From the NCBI GenBank assembly GCA_046727435.1, contig JBKPCR010000425.1:1-39401 (forward strand): a DNA stretch of 39,401 nt, given 5' to 3'. The notes under the pieces are model-generated. The model was not told the origin of the DNA. It worked only from the letters and a program-made list of their open reading frames with translations, and did not search any database. The position numbers were made by a program, and so were the translations under genes. Shown here in pieces: positions 1 through 8,898 of this stretch; within the stretch, counting starts at the first letter, position 1, and the number at the start of each line of letters is the position of its first letter. The stretch is from CAVPRW01 sp046727435 [NCBI: bacterium]. Its GTDB lineage: Bacteria > Tectomicrobia > Entotheonellia > J063.

Positions 1-348
1 TGCATTTTCCTTTCCTCCAGCGGGACACCAGCTGTCCGCATGCCAATGGGTACCCTTGGCTGAGAGCTGATGCTGCCGCAACCAGGGTGTGTGCCACCGC
101 ATGGCATCACCGTCGAAGACGTCATTGCAGGTTGCACTCGAGGAAGAGGGACAAACGGAGGGGGCGGAGCCTTGCCTATCCTTGGCAATGTCTGGGCCCA
201 GGCCGCGACGGCTGGCGTGGAAGTGTACGCCGACCGGGATTGACCTGGCACCGGCGTTGAGGCTGCCGAGGGCACGGCCGACGATAATTGGGGGCGAAGG
301 ACCTGCGTTTCCGAGGCAAGGTGCAGCCCTCGTGTGGGAGATCCACGT
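1..348. other. Left-edge stretch without a supported gene
   Basis: No open frame here resembles a known protein. A 90-codon plus-strand frame (89-361) has unconvincing composition and overlaps the next gene's start. A short frame ending in a TGA near 241-243 has an Ala-rich end and could be the tail of something lost, but I cannot identify it. I see no clear promoter or terminator. The only firm signal is a GGAG at about 337-340 that serves the glycosyltransferase start at 349. Confidence 0.5.
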
Positions 349-2499
349 ATGGCTCTTGTAGCACAGCGCGGAATTTCCATCATTCTTCCAGCCTATAACG
401 AAGAAGATAACATCGCCAAAGCCGTTGAACAGGCGGTGCATTGTGTCAAAGCCTTGTTTCAGGATTGGGAGGTCATCGTCGTCAATGACGGCAGTCAGGA
501 CAAGACGCGTGAGATCATCGATGGGCTGAGCGAGCAGAATGAGCGCGTCATCGCGCTGCATCATTCCAGCAATCAAGGCTATGGTGCAGCCCTCAAAACT
601 GGCATCCTCCAGGCTCGCCAAGAGCTTATCTTCTTCTGCGATTCCGATCTGCAATTTCATCTCAGCGAGCTCGTGTTGCCGCTCACCTGGATCGAACAAT
701 ACGACATCGTCATCGGCTATCGGGCGAAACGCCAGGATCCCTGGCATCGTCGCCTCAATGCGCTGGGCTGGAAGGCGCTTGTACGCCTCTTGGTAGGGTT
801 GCGGGTGCGCGATATCGATTGTGCCTTCAAATTGTTTCGCAGCGCCGTCTTCAGCGCCATCAAAATCGATGCGGTGGGCGCCATGGTGAATACCGATATC
901 TTGGTGCAGGCGACGCGCATGGGATTCAAGATCAAAGAGGTGCCGGTGACGCATTTCCCGCGGCTACAGGGCCAGCAGACTGGCGCCAATATCCGGGTGG
1001 TGCTGCGGGCATTCAAAGAGCTCTTCTGGCTGTATCGCAAGCTGCGCAATATCCATCCTATTGTGTTCACCTACGATCGCCGACGAGTACGGCAGGGGCA
1101 GGGCTTTCAAGACAGACGCCGAATCGAGCGGCGCCAGGTTATGTTACCGATCAATTTCCCTGATCGGCGGCGCCGGTTCGTCCGCATTGCCGGCGCCGAA
1201 ATCCCCCTGACGTTCTCGACCGATGTCACCAATCTTCTGGCTGGCATACCACGCCGCCCCTTACAAATCGCCATGGTGGTCGCCTCGCCCTTTCCGGCCA
1301 ATCATGGGACGCCGGCGGGGATTCGGGAGGCAGCCGAGGCAATCGCCCAAAAAGGTCATGGTGTGCATCTCGTGACCTATCACTTTGGGCACGGCAAAGC
1401 ACCACAGGGGGTGCGGATTGTGCGCATCCCAAACCTCGGCTTCGGTCGGAAGATCGTGGTTGGCCCCACGTGGCAGAAGCCGATCCTCGACCTCTTGATG
1501 GTCCTGACGCTGTGTCGAGTAATCCGTCGAGAAGGCATTGATTTGATCCATGCCCACAACTATGAAGGGGCACTCATCGGCTCTCTGGCCAAGCTCCTCA
1601 CCCGCCGCCGACTGATCTACAACGCCGTCAATACGATGAGCGATGAGCTGCCGACCTACAACTTCCTCAAGCCGCAACGGTTGGTGGCCTGGCTGGCGCG
1701 ACGTCTGGACCAGTGCGTCCCACGCTTGGCCGATCGGGTGATCGCTATCTCTGATGAGTTGGGCCGATTTTTGCGGGGGCGTGGCGTTCGGTCCGACCAT
1801 CTCCATGTCATTCCACTGGGAGTGGATGGCAGCGCCTTTCAGGATATTCCCGAAGGCCAGTGCCAAGCACTCCGTGCGCGGCACGGCATCGACGAGAGAC
1901 CGCTGGTGATGTATACCGGCGTTCTCGATCGTTTTCAGCGTCTCGATTACTTGCTGCAAGGCATGCGGGTCGTTGTCGATCGGCTGCCTGAGGCCCGTCT
2001 CCTGTTGGTGGCCAATGTGGCGAGGGCCGAGGACCTCCAGGAGTGTCGTCGGATGATCGCCACACTTCAGCTGGAGCGGCATGTAGCCATTGTCATACAT
2101 CGGTCTTTTACGGAGATCCCACTGTTTCTGGCGGCTGCGGATGTGACCGTGGTGCCGCGGCCCCAATGCCCAGGATTCCCGGTCAAACTGCTCAATTACA
2201 TGGCGGCGGGGAAACCCATCGTGGTCTTTGAAGGATCGGCCAAGGGCTTGCAGCATCTGCACAGTGCCTTAGTCGTACCGGACCATGACTGGCAAGCGCT
2301 GGGGTACGGCATGCTCACGCTCCTGCAGGACCCTGCCCTGGCCCGCAGCCTGGGCCACAATGCTCGCCAATGGGCTCACCAACACCTCTCATGGCCAACC
2401 CTGGCGGAGAAAATCGAGAATGTCTACTACGAGCTACTGGAGCCACATGCCTATGCCGCACCGCGCCACACCACTCCAGTCGGCATCGAGGTCCGTTAA
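349..2499 (+). CDS. GT2-GT4 fusion glycosyltransferase
   Basis: A two-domain cytoplasmic glycosyltransferase of 716 residues. Residues about 7-235 are a GT2 domain of the dolichyl-phosphate-mannose synthase type: ILPAYNEEDN near the N-terminus, VNDGSQDKT, and a DSD metal/nucleotide-sugar motif at D98-D100. An Arg-rich linker follows (about residues 243-285, three DRRR clusters). Residues about 305-700 are a GT-B domain of the GT4 type, with the opening strand and glycine loop IAMVVASPFPANHG and a late GFPVKLLNYMAAGKP acceptor/donor loop. ATG 349 is preferred over GTG 334 because GGAG lies 8 nt upstream of it. The gene heads the operon running to 15632. It probably transfers a sugar to a lipid carrier and then extends the chain; donor and acceptor are unknown. 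A fusion of the two folds is known but not the usual arrangement. Confidence 0.85.
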   Translation: MALVAQRGISIILPAYNEEDNIAKAVEQAVHCVKALFQDWEVIVVNDGSQDKTREIIDGLSEQNERVIALHHSSNQGYGAALKTGILQARQELIFFCDSDLQFHLSELVLPLTWIEQYDIVIGYRAKRQDPWHRRLNALGWKALVRLLVGLRVRDIDCAFKLFRSAVFSAIKIDAVGAMVNTDILVQATRMGFKIKEVPVTHFPRLQGQQTGANIRVVLRAFKELFWLYRKLRNIHPIVFTYDRRRVRQGQGFQDRRRIERRQVMLPINFPDRRRRFVRIAGAEIPLTFSTDVTNLLAGIPRRPLQIAMVVASPFPANHGTPAGIREAAEAIAQKGHGVHLVTYHFGHGKAPQGVRIVRIPNLGFGRKIVVGPTWQKPILDLLMVLTLCRVIRREGIDLIHAHNYEGALIGSLAKLLTRRRLIYNAVNTMSDELPTYNFLKPQRLVAWLARRLDQCVPRLADRVIAISDELGRFLRGRGVRSDHLHVIPLGVDGSAFQDIPEGQCQALRARHGIDERPLVMYTGVLDRFQRLDYLLQGMRVVVDRLPEARLLLVANVARAEDLQECRRMIATLQLERHVAIVIHRSFTEIPLFLAAADVTVVPRPQCPGFPVKLLNYMAAGKPIVVFEGSAKGLQHLHSALVVPDHDWQALGYGMLTLLQDPALARSLGHNARQWAHQHLSWPTLAEKIENVYYELLEPHAYAAPRHTTPVGIEVR

Positions 2500-2553
2500 G
2501 ACCAAAGTCGCTTTGGCGCCATTCCCCTCGGTGAACATAAAGGTGCCTGGACT

Positions 2554-4290
2554 ATGACGCAGTCACAGCAAACACATCGACCTCAAGTGCTGATCATCGG
2601 CCTCGATGGGGCGACATTTGACCTGATCAAACCATGGGTGGCCACTGGCCAGCTTCCAACCTTCAAACATCTGATGGATACAGGGACTCGGGCAAACCTG
2701 GAATCGACCATTCCCCCCATCACGCCTCCAGCCTGGACCTCATTCATGACCGGGATGAATCCGGGCAAACACGGCGTGTTTAATTTCACTGAATATCATC
2801 CTACCGATCATTCCATCCGCTACGCCAATGCTTCAAACCGTAAGATGCCCAGCATTTGGAAGTTATTGAGCTCCCTGGGATGGAGCGTCGGGGTGTTTAA
2901 TGTTCCGATGACCTATCCGCCAGAAGAGGTCAATGGGTTTTGCATCTCAGGTTTGGACACCCCCGATAAGGATTCTAACTTTGTGTATCCGCGCTGGCTC
3001 AGGCAGGAGATCGAGCATAGCGTTGGTGAGCTCTATCTTGATCCCCGACATCTGGGGTTCATGACCACTGATGACAGACGCGACAAGATTCTCGAAGCCC
3101 TGGTCAGGATCGAAAATCGTCGGACGCAAATCACAGCCTATCTCCTCAAAAAGTACCCGGTCGATGTCATGATGCTGGTCTACACGGCCACGGATACCGT
3201 GCAACACTTCTTTTGGAACTATATGGACCCAACGCATCCCAGCTACGATCCAAGCGGGGCAGAGAAGTATGGCGACGCGATTCTCAAGATCTACCGTGCC
3301 CTCGATACCGATATCGCGACCTTGTTGGACGCCATACCTCCAGAGTGCATGGTGATCGTGCTGTCCGATCATGGCGGGGGTCCGGTCTCAGGAAAAATCA
3401 TCCACCTCAATCAATACCTGCACGAGCTCGGGTTGCTCGCCTACAAAAACGGTTCCGCTGGGTCACCAAAGCGGCTGCTGCACCGCTGCATCGGCGGTCT
3501 CGATGGCTATCTGCGTGGTGTGCTATCGCCGCGCCAGAAAACAGCCATCGCCCGCTTCTTCCCAACGCTACGCGAAACGTGGGAATCATATGCCACCGCC
3601 CTCAGCATGATCGATTGGCAAAAGACCCAGGCTTACTGCCTTGAATTCTTGGCTTTCCCGTCGGAAATTTGGATCAACCTCGAAGGCCGCACACCGCACG
3701 GCACCGTTAAATCGGGAGCGGATTATGAGAAGCTGGTCGAGTTCCTGCGAGAGAACCTGTCGAGCCTGGACGATGACTCTACCGGAAAGCGCCTGATCCA
3801 CAAGGTATACCGGAAGGATGAGGTGTACCAAGGTCCCTATATCAATCAAGCCCCAGACCTGGTGTTCTCCTGGTGGGAAGAGGGGGGCCTGGAGTCACGC
3901 AAGAGCAGCGCGGCAGCGAGGCATCCGAGCCTGCGCACCGATGCCGTGGCGCGCGGGGAACTCGCGGCCTCGTGGAGCGGTACACACCGCCTGAATGGCA
4001 TCTTGCTGATGAAAGGTGCCCCATTCCGCGCCGGTGTTACGCTCTCACAGGCGCATATCATGGATGTTGCTCCCACCCTGTTGTATCTGCTCGGGCTCCC
4101 AGTGCCGGCCGAGATGGATGGACAGGTTAGGCTCGAGGCCTTTCGTGAGGAATTTGTCGCCTTGCACCCGGTGCAATACCAAGAAAACGGTCTGCTGATG
4201 CATGCCAGTCGACCCTCAGAGGAAGTCTATACCATGCTGGAGACGGCAAAAATCCAGGAGCGGCTCAAAGATCTGGGCTACATCGATTAA
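2554..4290 (+). CDS. AlkP-superfamily phosphodiesterase/phosphatase (AlkP1)
   Basis: A 578-residue member of the type I phosphodiesterase/nucleotide pyrophosphatase branch of the alkaline phosphatase superfamily. Metal-binding D18 lies in IIGLDGATFD, the likely nucleophile T57 in PPITPPAW, followed by SFMTGMNPGKHG, a TDTVQH metal motif, and SDHGGG. No signal peptide or membrane segment is seen, so it probably works in the cytoplasm on a nucleotide-, polyprenyl- or glycan-linked phosphate or sulfate ester. The protein ends in RLKDLGYID, a tail shared with the next protein and with CysC in this window. It lies 54 nt after the glycosyltransferase and 25 nt before a paralogue. Family membership is clear; the substrate is not. 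Such genes recur in polysaccharide loci without a firmly assigned reaction. Confidence 0.86.
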   Translation: MTQSQQTHRPQVLIIGLDGATFDLIKPWVATGQLPTFKHLMDTGTRANLESTIPPITPPAWTSFMTGMNPGKHGVFNFTEYHPTDHSIRYANASNRKMPSIWKLLSSLGWSVGVFNVPMTYPPEEVNGFCISGLDTPDKDSNFVYPRWLRQEIEHSVGELYLDPRHLGFMTTDDRRDKILEALVRIENRRTQITAYLLKKYPVDVMMLVYTATDTVQHFFWNYMDPTHPSYDPSGAEKYGDAILKIYRALDTDIATLLDAIPPECMVIVLSDHGGGPVSGKIIHLNQYLHELGLLAYKNGSAGSPKRLLHRCIGGLDGYLRGVLSPRQKTAIARFFPTLRETWESYATALSMIDWQKTQAYCLEFLAFPSEIWINLEGRTPHGTVKSGADYEKLVEFLRENLSSLDDDSTGKRLIHKVYRKDEVYQGPYINQAPDLVFSWWEEGGLESRKSSAAARHPSLRTDAVARGELAASWSGTHRLNGILLMKGAPFRAGVTLSQAHIMDVAPTLLYLLGLPVPAEMDGQVRLEAFREEFVALHPVQYQENGLLMHASRPSEEVYTMLETAKIQERLKDLGYID

Positions 4291-4315
4291 CCGAGGGAGA
4301 GGTGAGGATCAACTG

Positions 4316-6001
4316 ATGGCAAAAATTGTGATTCTTGGACTGGATGGTGCGACATTCGATCTCATTCTGCCCTGGGTGCACTCAGGGAAGCTGCCGCATA
4401 TGGCAAGGCTCCTGAACGCGGGGATTGCGGGCACGCTGCGCTCCACCATTCCGCCGATGTCGCCTCCCGCCTGGAACTCCTTCATGACGGGGACGAATCC
4501 CGGCAAGCATGGCATCTATGATTTTACTGGCCGCAAATCACATAGTTATGAAACCCAATTCATCAACGCCAGCTGGCGCCGGGCACCGACGCTATGGCAG
4601 TACCTGAGTGAAATGGGCAAGCGTGTCGCAGTCCTTTCGGTCCCCTTCACCTATCCCCCCGAGAAAGTAAACGGCGTCATGATCAGCGGCTTCGATGCGC
4701 CGGGGATTGCCGGATTGGTAGATCGCAGCGCCACATATCCTCCTGGGCTCTATGACGAAATTCGCTCGCAGGTGGGCGAATATCCGATGGCACCGAATCT
4801 CTTCGCCTATACCGACCCCGGTGACATGCTGGACGTGACCATCCGTACTATGGAGCAGAAGATGGCGGCGGCTTTGTATCTGTATCAACGCGAAGCTTGG
4901 GACTGCTTTATGTTTGTGCTGGGCGAAACCGACGGTACGGCTCATCGCTTCTGGCGGTTCTGTGACCCGTTGTCGCCGCTGCGGGATGAGAATCCCCCAG
5001 CGGCCAAAGTGGCCAATGCCTTGCTAACGGTGTATGAAAAAGCCGATGAAGTGCTCGGGCATTTCCTCGAGTTGGCCTCAGCGGACACCACCATCCTAGT
5101 GATGTCGGATCATGGCAATGGCGGGAACAGCGACACGGCCGTATACCTGAATCATTGGCTTGAAAGCCAGGGATTGCTGACCTTCAAGAAGCTGGAAGGG
5201 GTTGTGAGAAGCGGGGTAGAACTCGCCAAGCGGCTCGGCTTGAGAGTCCTCCCCCCCACCATCAAACGGTTGCTCTACCGCCTGACGAGTTTGCCCGATA
5301 TGGTCGAGTCCTGGGCGCGGTTTTCGGCCATCGATTGGAAGCGGACACGAGCGTATTCCGAAGAGACACCTTATTTCCCATCCATCTGGATTAACCTCAA
5401 GGGCAGGGAGCCACTTGGCATTGTGGAGCTCTACGAGTACGACACGGTGCGCGCCCATCTCATGGCCGAACTTGCCCTGTGGCGAAACCCCATAACTGGC
5501 GAACGCATGGTCAAGCACGTGCATCGGCGAGAAGAGCTCTATGCCGGTCCCCATGTCGATCAGGCACCAGACTTGATGATCGAATGGGATCTCGACAAGG
5601 GTTATTCGTATCTCTTCCGGCCCAGCACAGGGCTGAGGAGGCCTGCGGTCAGCCCACTAGATGGGCTGGAGAGAAGGCGTGTCAAGAGTGGGGATCATCG
5701 GGATGATGGAATTTTCTTGGCGAGCGGTGCCCAATTCACGGCCCCGATGGAAATCGAGGCGGCACGCATCATCGATCTGGCCCCAACCATCCTGTACCTG
5801 CTAGGCGTACCGATCCCACCGACTCTGGACGGCGAGGTCCTGACCCAGATATTTGCGGGTGCATATCTCGCGACGCACCCCATCCGCTATGGGCAAGAAC
5901 TCGGAGCCAATCGGGATGGCATGGCATCGCCACGTGACTACTCAGCTCTAGAAGAGGAAGCGATCAAAGCCCGGTTGCAGGGGCTTGGATATATCGAGTA
6001 A
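4316..6001 (+). CDS. AlkP-superfamily phosphodiesterase/phosphatase (AlkP2)
   Basis: A 561-residue paralogue of the preceding protein. It has metal-binding D10 in ILGLDGATFD and MTGTNPGKHG, but the nucleophile position in PPMSPPAW is serine (S49) instead of threonine. Later metal motifs include GETDGTAHRF and SDHGNGG. ATG 4316 is chosen because GAGAGGTGAGG lies 8 nt upstream and the conserved first strand begins immediately after; longer frames run back into the previous gene. It ends in RLQGLGYIE, the same tail as AlkP1. No export signal is seen. Two adjacent paralogues with different nucleophile residues suggest two different substrates or sequential steps on one glycan or lipid. Confidence 0.86.
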   Translation: MAKIVILGLDGATFDLILPWVHSGKLPHMARLLNAGIAGTLRSTIPPMSPPAWNSFMTGTNPGKHGIYDFTGRKSHSYETQFINASWRRAPTLWQYLSEMGKRVAVLSVPFTYPPEKVNGVMISGFDAPGIAGLVDRSATYPPGLYDEIRSQVGEYPMAPNLFAYTDPGDMLDVTIRTMEQKMAAALYLYQREAWDCFMFVLGETDGTAHRFWRFCDPLSPLRDENPPAAKVANALLTVYEKADEVLGHFLELASADTTILVMSDHGNGGNSDTAVYLNHWLESQGLLTFKKLEGVVRSGVELAKRLGLRVLPPTIKRLLYRLTSLPDMVESWARFSAIDWKRTRAYSEETPYFPSIWINLKGREPLGIVELYEYDTVRAHLMAELALWRNPITGERMVKHVHRREELYAGPHVDQAPDLMIEWDLDKGYSYLFRPSTGLRRPAVSPLDGLERRRVKSGDHRDDGIFLASGAQFTAPMEIEAARIIDLAPTILYLLGVPIPPTLDGEVLTQIFAGAYLATHPIRYGQELGANRDGMASPRDYSALEEEAIKARLQGLGYIE

Positions 6002-6014
6002 TCACGGTGAGCGT

Positions 6015-7391
6015 ATGAAGGTGGCGCTTGTCATCGGGCCTTTGGCTGTAGTCTTTATGGTCACCACCAGCGTTGTGGTTGGGCGGCAATTGCTGCAAAC
6101 CAGCCCTACCGTGGCGCGAAAAGTTGGCTATCCCATGCCGGTCAGGGTAGTCGCGGCGGAGCAGGTCACCCTGACGGAGAGCATCGGTGCCAACGGTGAG
6201 GTCCAACCGATTGCTTTGGACACGCTCACGGCCAGGATGTCCACAGTAGTGCAGAAGGTGGAGGTGGACCTTGGGGATCTGGTAGTCCGCGGGCAAGTGC
6301 TGATGCAGTATGATCGTGACGTACTCAGGGCGGCCCTCGCAACGGCTCAAGCTGGTATGGCAGAAGCGGCTGCTGGGCGAGAGCGTACCCTACGACAATT
6401 CCAGCGCATCAAAGCGAGTTATGAGCAGGGCCTGTTCGCTGCGACAATGGCGACCGTGCGATCAACCCTTGAGCAAGCAACTGCCGATGTCGCACGCGCG
6501 GAACTGTATTGCACACGCATCAAGGCCATCTATGAGCAAAAGCTGTTGCCAAAAATCGAGTTGGAAAAGGCGCAGGCCGCCCTCGACGAGGCCAAGACCC
6601 GTCAGAAGCAGGCAGACGAGAAGCTCTTACGCGCCAAAAAGGATCTGCAACTCGACTTGGAAAAGGCGCAGGCCGCTCTCGAGGAGGCCCGGTTCCAGCA
6701 TAAACGTGCAGAGGAAGGCCTCTTAGGCGCTAAAAAGAACCTCCAGATGGCTAGCGTCGTCTCGCCCGTCACGGGCATCATAATGGACCGCCAAATCAAC
6801 GTCGGGGAAACGCCACGATTAAATCAACCCCTCTTCACCATTGGGCAGATCGATCAGGTCCTCGTCGAGGCCCAACTGAGCGAAGAGCACATCAGTGAGC
6901 TCTATATCAATCAATCGGCTACGCTCACCTTCACCGCGTTTCCACGCGATACCTTCGAAGGCGAGATCACGAAGATTAAGCCGGTGACCGACCCGAAGAC
7001 GCGTACTTTTCTTGTCTACACGAAAGCGCCCAACCCCCACTTGAAATTGAAGCCAGGCCTGACCAGTTTCGTCCGCCTCAAAAGACAATATCAGGGCTTA
7101 GCTGTGCCAAGCATCGCGCTTATCAATCCTACAGGCCTGCGCGAAAGCACCGTGTTTGTGGTGGAAAATGGCACGGTTGCCAGACTCAGAAAAGTGCAGG
7201 TAGGGGTGATGGCCGAGGGCATGACACAGATCGTCGATGGCCTGGCACCTGGGGAGTTGGTGGTAACGGTTGGGCAAGTGTATCTCAGAGACGCGGATCA
7301 GGTACGCATCGGCGATGAATTCGAGGACCTCAAGTCGAAATTTGCCGGAGCGCCGCAACCTGCCTTGAGCACGACACGGAGACCCCAATAA
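6015..7391 (+). CDS. HlyD/RND-type periplasmic adaptor protein
   Basis: A 458-residue membrane-fusion protein that joins an inner-membrane pump to an outer-membrane channel. It has an N-terminal membrane anchor (residues about 2-22), the first biotinyl-lipoyl half around VEVDLGDLVVRGQVL, a long coiled coil (about 105-250), the second half ASVVSPVTGIIMDRQINVG, then beta-barrel and membrane-proximal domains. The coiled coil contains a near-perfect tandem duplication of 32 residues (LEKAQAAL units, DNA 6561-6656 and 6657-6752). ATG 6015 follows a GGTGAG and lies 13 nt after AlkP2. The outer-membrane partner is the next gene; no ABC or RND pump is encoded beside it. Confidence 0.9.
   Translation: MKVALVIGPLAVVFMVTTSVVVGRQLLQTSPTVARKVGYPMPVRVVAAEQVTLTESIGANGEVQPIALDTLTARMSTVVQKVEVDLGDLVVRGQVLMQYDRDVLRAALATAQAGMAEAAAGRERTLRQFQRIKASYEQGLFAATMATVRSTLEQATADVARAELYCTRIKAIYEQKLLPKIELEKAQAALDEAKTRQKQADEKLLRAKKDLQLDLEKAQAALEEARFQHKRAEEGLLGAKKNLQMASVVSPVTGIIMDRQINVGETPRLNQPLFTIGQIDQVLVEAQLSEEHISELYINQSATLTFTAFPRDTFEGEITKIKPVTDPKTRTFLVYTKAPNPHLKLKPGLTSFVRLKRQYQGLAVPSIALINPTGLRESTVFVVENGTVARLRKVQVGVMAEGMTQIVDGLAPGELVVTVGQVYLRDADQVRIGDEFEDLKSKFAGAPQPALSTTRRPQ
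6561..6752 (+). repeat. 96-bp tandem duplication inside the adaptor gene
   Basis: Two adjacent 96-bp units (6561-6656 and 6657-6752) both begin with TTGGAAAAGGCGCAGGCCGC and encode similar 32-residue coiled-coil segments. The unit is a whole number of codons and about nine heptads per pair, so the helix is lengthened without breaking the frame. Confidence 0.85.
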
Positions 7392-7392
7392 G

Positions 7393-8898
7393 ATGCTCTT
7401 CCTACGACGCTTGTGCCGCGTTCTTATCGCCCTTACAGGCATGGATTACCAGAGTGATAATAGTGCACAGCCGTTCGATCGTCCACACTGCCAGACTCGG
7501 CAAGGCAACCGCGCTGGCAGGTTACTGTGGAGCGTCGAGGCGTCGTTTGCCATGTGTCTCGTCTGCCTGCCACAACTGTCGATACTCCTGGCACAGACTG
7601 AAAGAACCGTGCCCGCTAGCTGTGATCTGCCGACTTGCATCCAGCTTGCCCTCGCCCGCCACCCTGACCTGCAGGGCGGGGAGGCGCGCAAGCTCGCAGC
7701 CCAATCCAAAGTCGAGTTTGAGAAGGCACAATGGAAACCCCAGCTCGACTTCAATGGGGAAGGCGGCTATCTCAACGGCAAATCCGTCGACCCGTTCGCG
7801 CTCTTGAGAGGTGTGACGGCAGAGGGGCAGCCCCAAGGCTATGTTTCCGGAGGCTACTACAACGCCTCTGTGGCTTTGAATGTTCCTATTGTGAAGGAAG
7901 GGAAGATCTTCGGAGTGAACAGCCCCTCGATACGGCGGGCACGCTTCACACTGTCGGCAGAGGAAAACCTTCAAGTCACGCGTCGAGAGCAGATTATCTA
8001 TCGCGTGACGGCAGCATTTATCAATGTGGTGAAAGCTTTGGAGATGGTGAAGAGCCAGGAACAGATCGTGCTGTTGGCAGAGTCACAATATCGTCTGGCT
8101 TTGAGCCAATTCACCCAGGAGCTGATCTCTCGCAATGCTCTTCTCACAGCGGAAGTCCAACAGGTTACCGCCCAACGCGACCTCCTCACCTTCAAAAATG
8201 TCTTGGACCAAAGCCGAGGCGACCTGGCTCGATCTATCGGTCTTGAATTCCCAACTATGATGGAGATGCATGACCCAGCATTTCCACCACTGCAGGCTTT
8301 GCCCCTCCCCCCAAGCCAGGAAGTGATCGCTTTTGCTTATGAACATCGACCAGAGATCTTGGCTCAGCAGGCCCAGATTGCAGCCCAGGAGCAGGAAGTC
8401 AAGCGCCTACAAGGAGAGCGCTTTCCAACGCTAAAGTTGAAAAGCGAATATACCCTCGGCGATGCGGCCGATTCACGTTCGACCTTCGGTTCGGCCTACC
8501 AGTGGACGGCCATCGCCCAGCTCTCTGGGCCTATCTTCGATTTTGGCAGGTATGAGCAAAAAATCAACGTTTCAAAGGCCTTGCTCACAGAAGAAGTCAA
8601 AAAAATGGAAAGCCTGAGAGTGAGCATCGCGGGAGAGATTCAAGGTGTGTATAGCAATCTGGCTAATATGCGAACCTTACTCGATTTGACCGGCAAACAG
8701 ATCGAACAGGCGACAGAAGCGTTGAAACTCAATCGCGCCAGGTTCGAACAGCAATTGCTGTCGGAATCTTCCGTGGCTGAAGCGCAGATCACGCTGTTGA
8801 AGCTCGAACAAGCCAAGGCGCTGGCGTCCTATGACCTCATTCTCGGCTATAGCCAGCTGGAGTTGGCTACCGGCGGCTGGAAAGCTCGCACGCCATGA
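7393..8898 (+). CDS. TolC-type outer-membrane efflux protein
   Basis: A 501-residue outer membrane efflux family protein that forms the trimeric channel partner of the adaptor. The mature start is likely after the hydrophobic stretch ending SILLAQ (about residues 50-65); then come SCDLPTCIQLALARHPDLQ, which is typical of the family's first repeat, and two long helical repeats with strands such as SEYTLGD and FDFGRYEQKI. The start is uncertain. ATG 7393 sits one base after the adaptor stop with GGAG 10 nt upstream, but gives an unusually long region before the signal sequence; ATG 7441 is an alternative. The gene overlaps the next one by ATGA. Confidence 0.88.
   Translation: MLFLRRLCRVLIALTGMDYQSDNSAQPFDRPHCQTRQGNRAGRLLWSVEASFAMCLVCLPQLSILLAQTERTVPASCDLPTCIQLALARHPDLQGGEARKLAAQSKVEFEKAQWKPQLDFNGEGGYLNGKSVDPFALLRGVTAEGQPQGYVSGGYYNASVALNVPIVKEGKIFGVNSPSIRRARFTLSAEENLQVTRREQIIYRVTAAFINVVKALEMVKSQEQIVLLAESQYRLALSQFTQELISRNALLTAEVQQVTAQRDLLTFKNVLDQSRGDLARSIGLEFPTMMEMHDPAFPPLQALPLPPSQEVIAFAYEHRPEILAQQAQIAAQEQEVKRLQGERFPTLKLKSEYTLGDAADSRSTFGSAYQWTAIAQLSGPIFDFGRYEQKINVSKALLTEEVKKMESLRVSIAGEIQGVYSNLANMRTLLDLTGKQIEQATEALKLNRARFEQQLLSESSVAEAQITLLKLEQAKALASYDLILGYSQLELATGGWKARTP

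Noticed and set aside
1261-2262. 333-codon minus-strand open frame
   Set aside because: It is antisense to the GT4 domain, whose motifs are clear; composition is His/Gln-rich, as expected for a reversed GC-rich gene, and no known motif appears.
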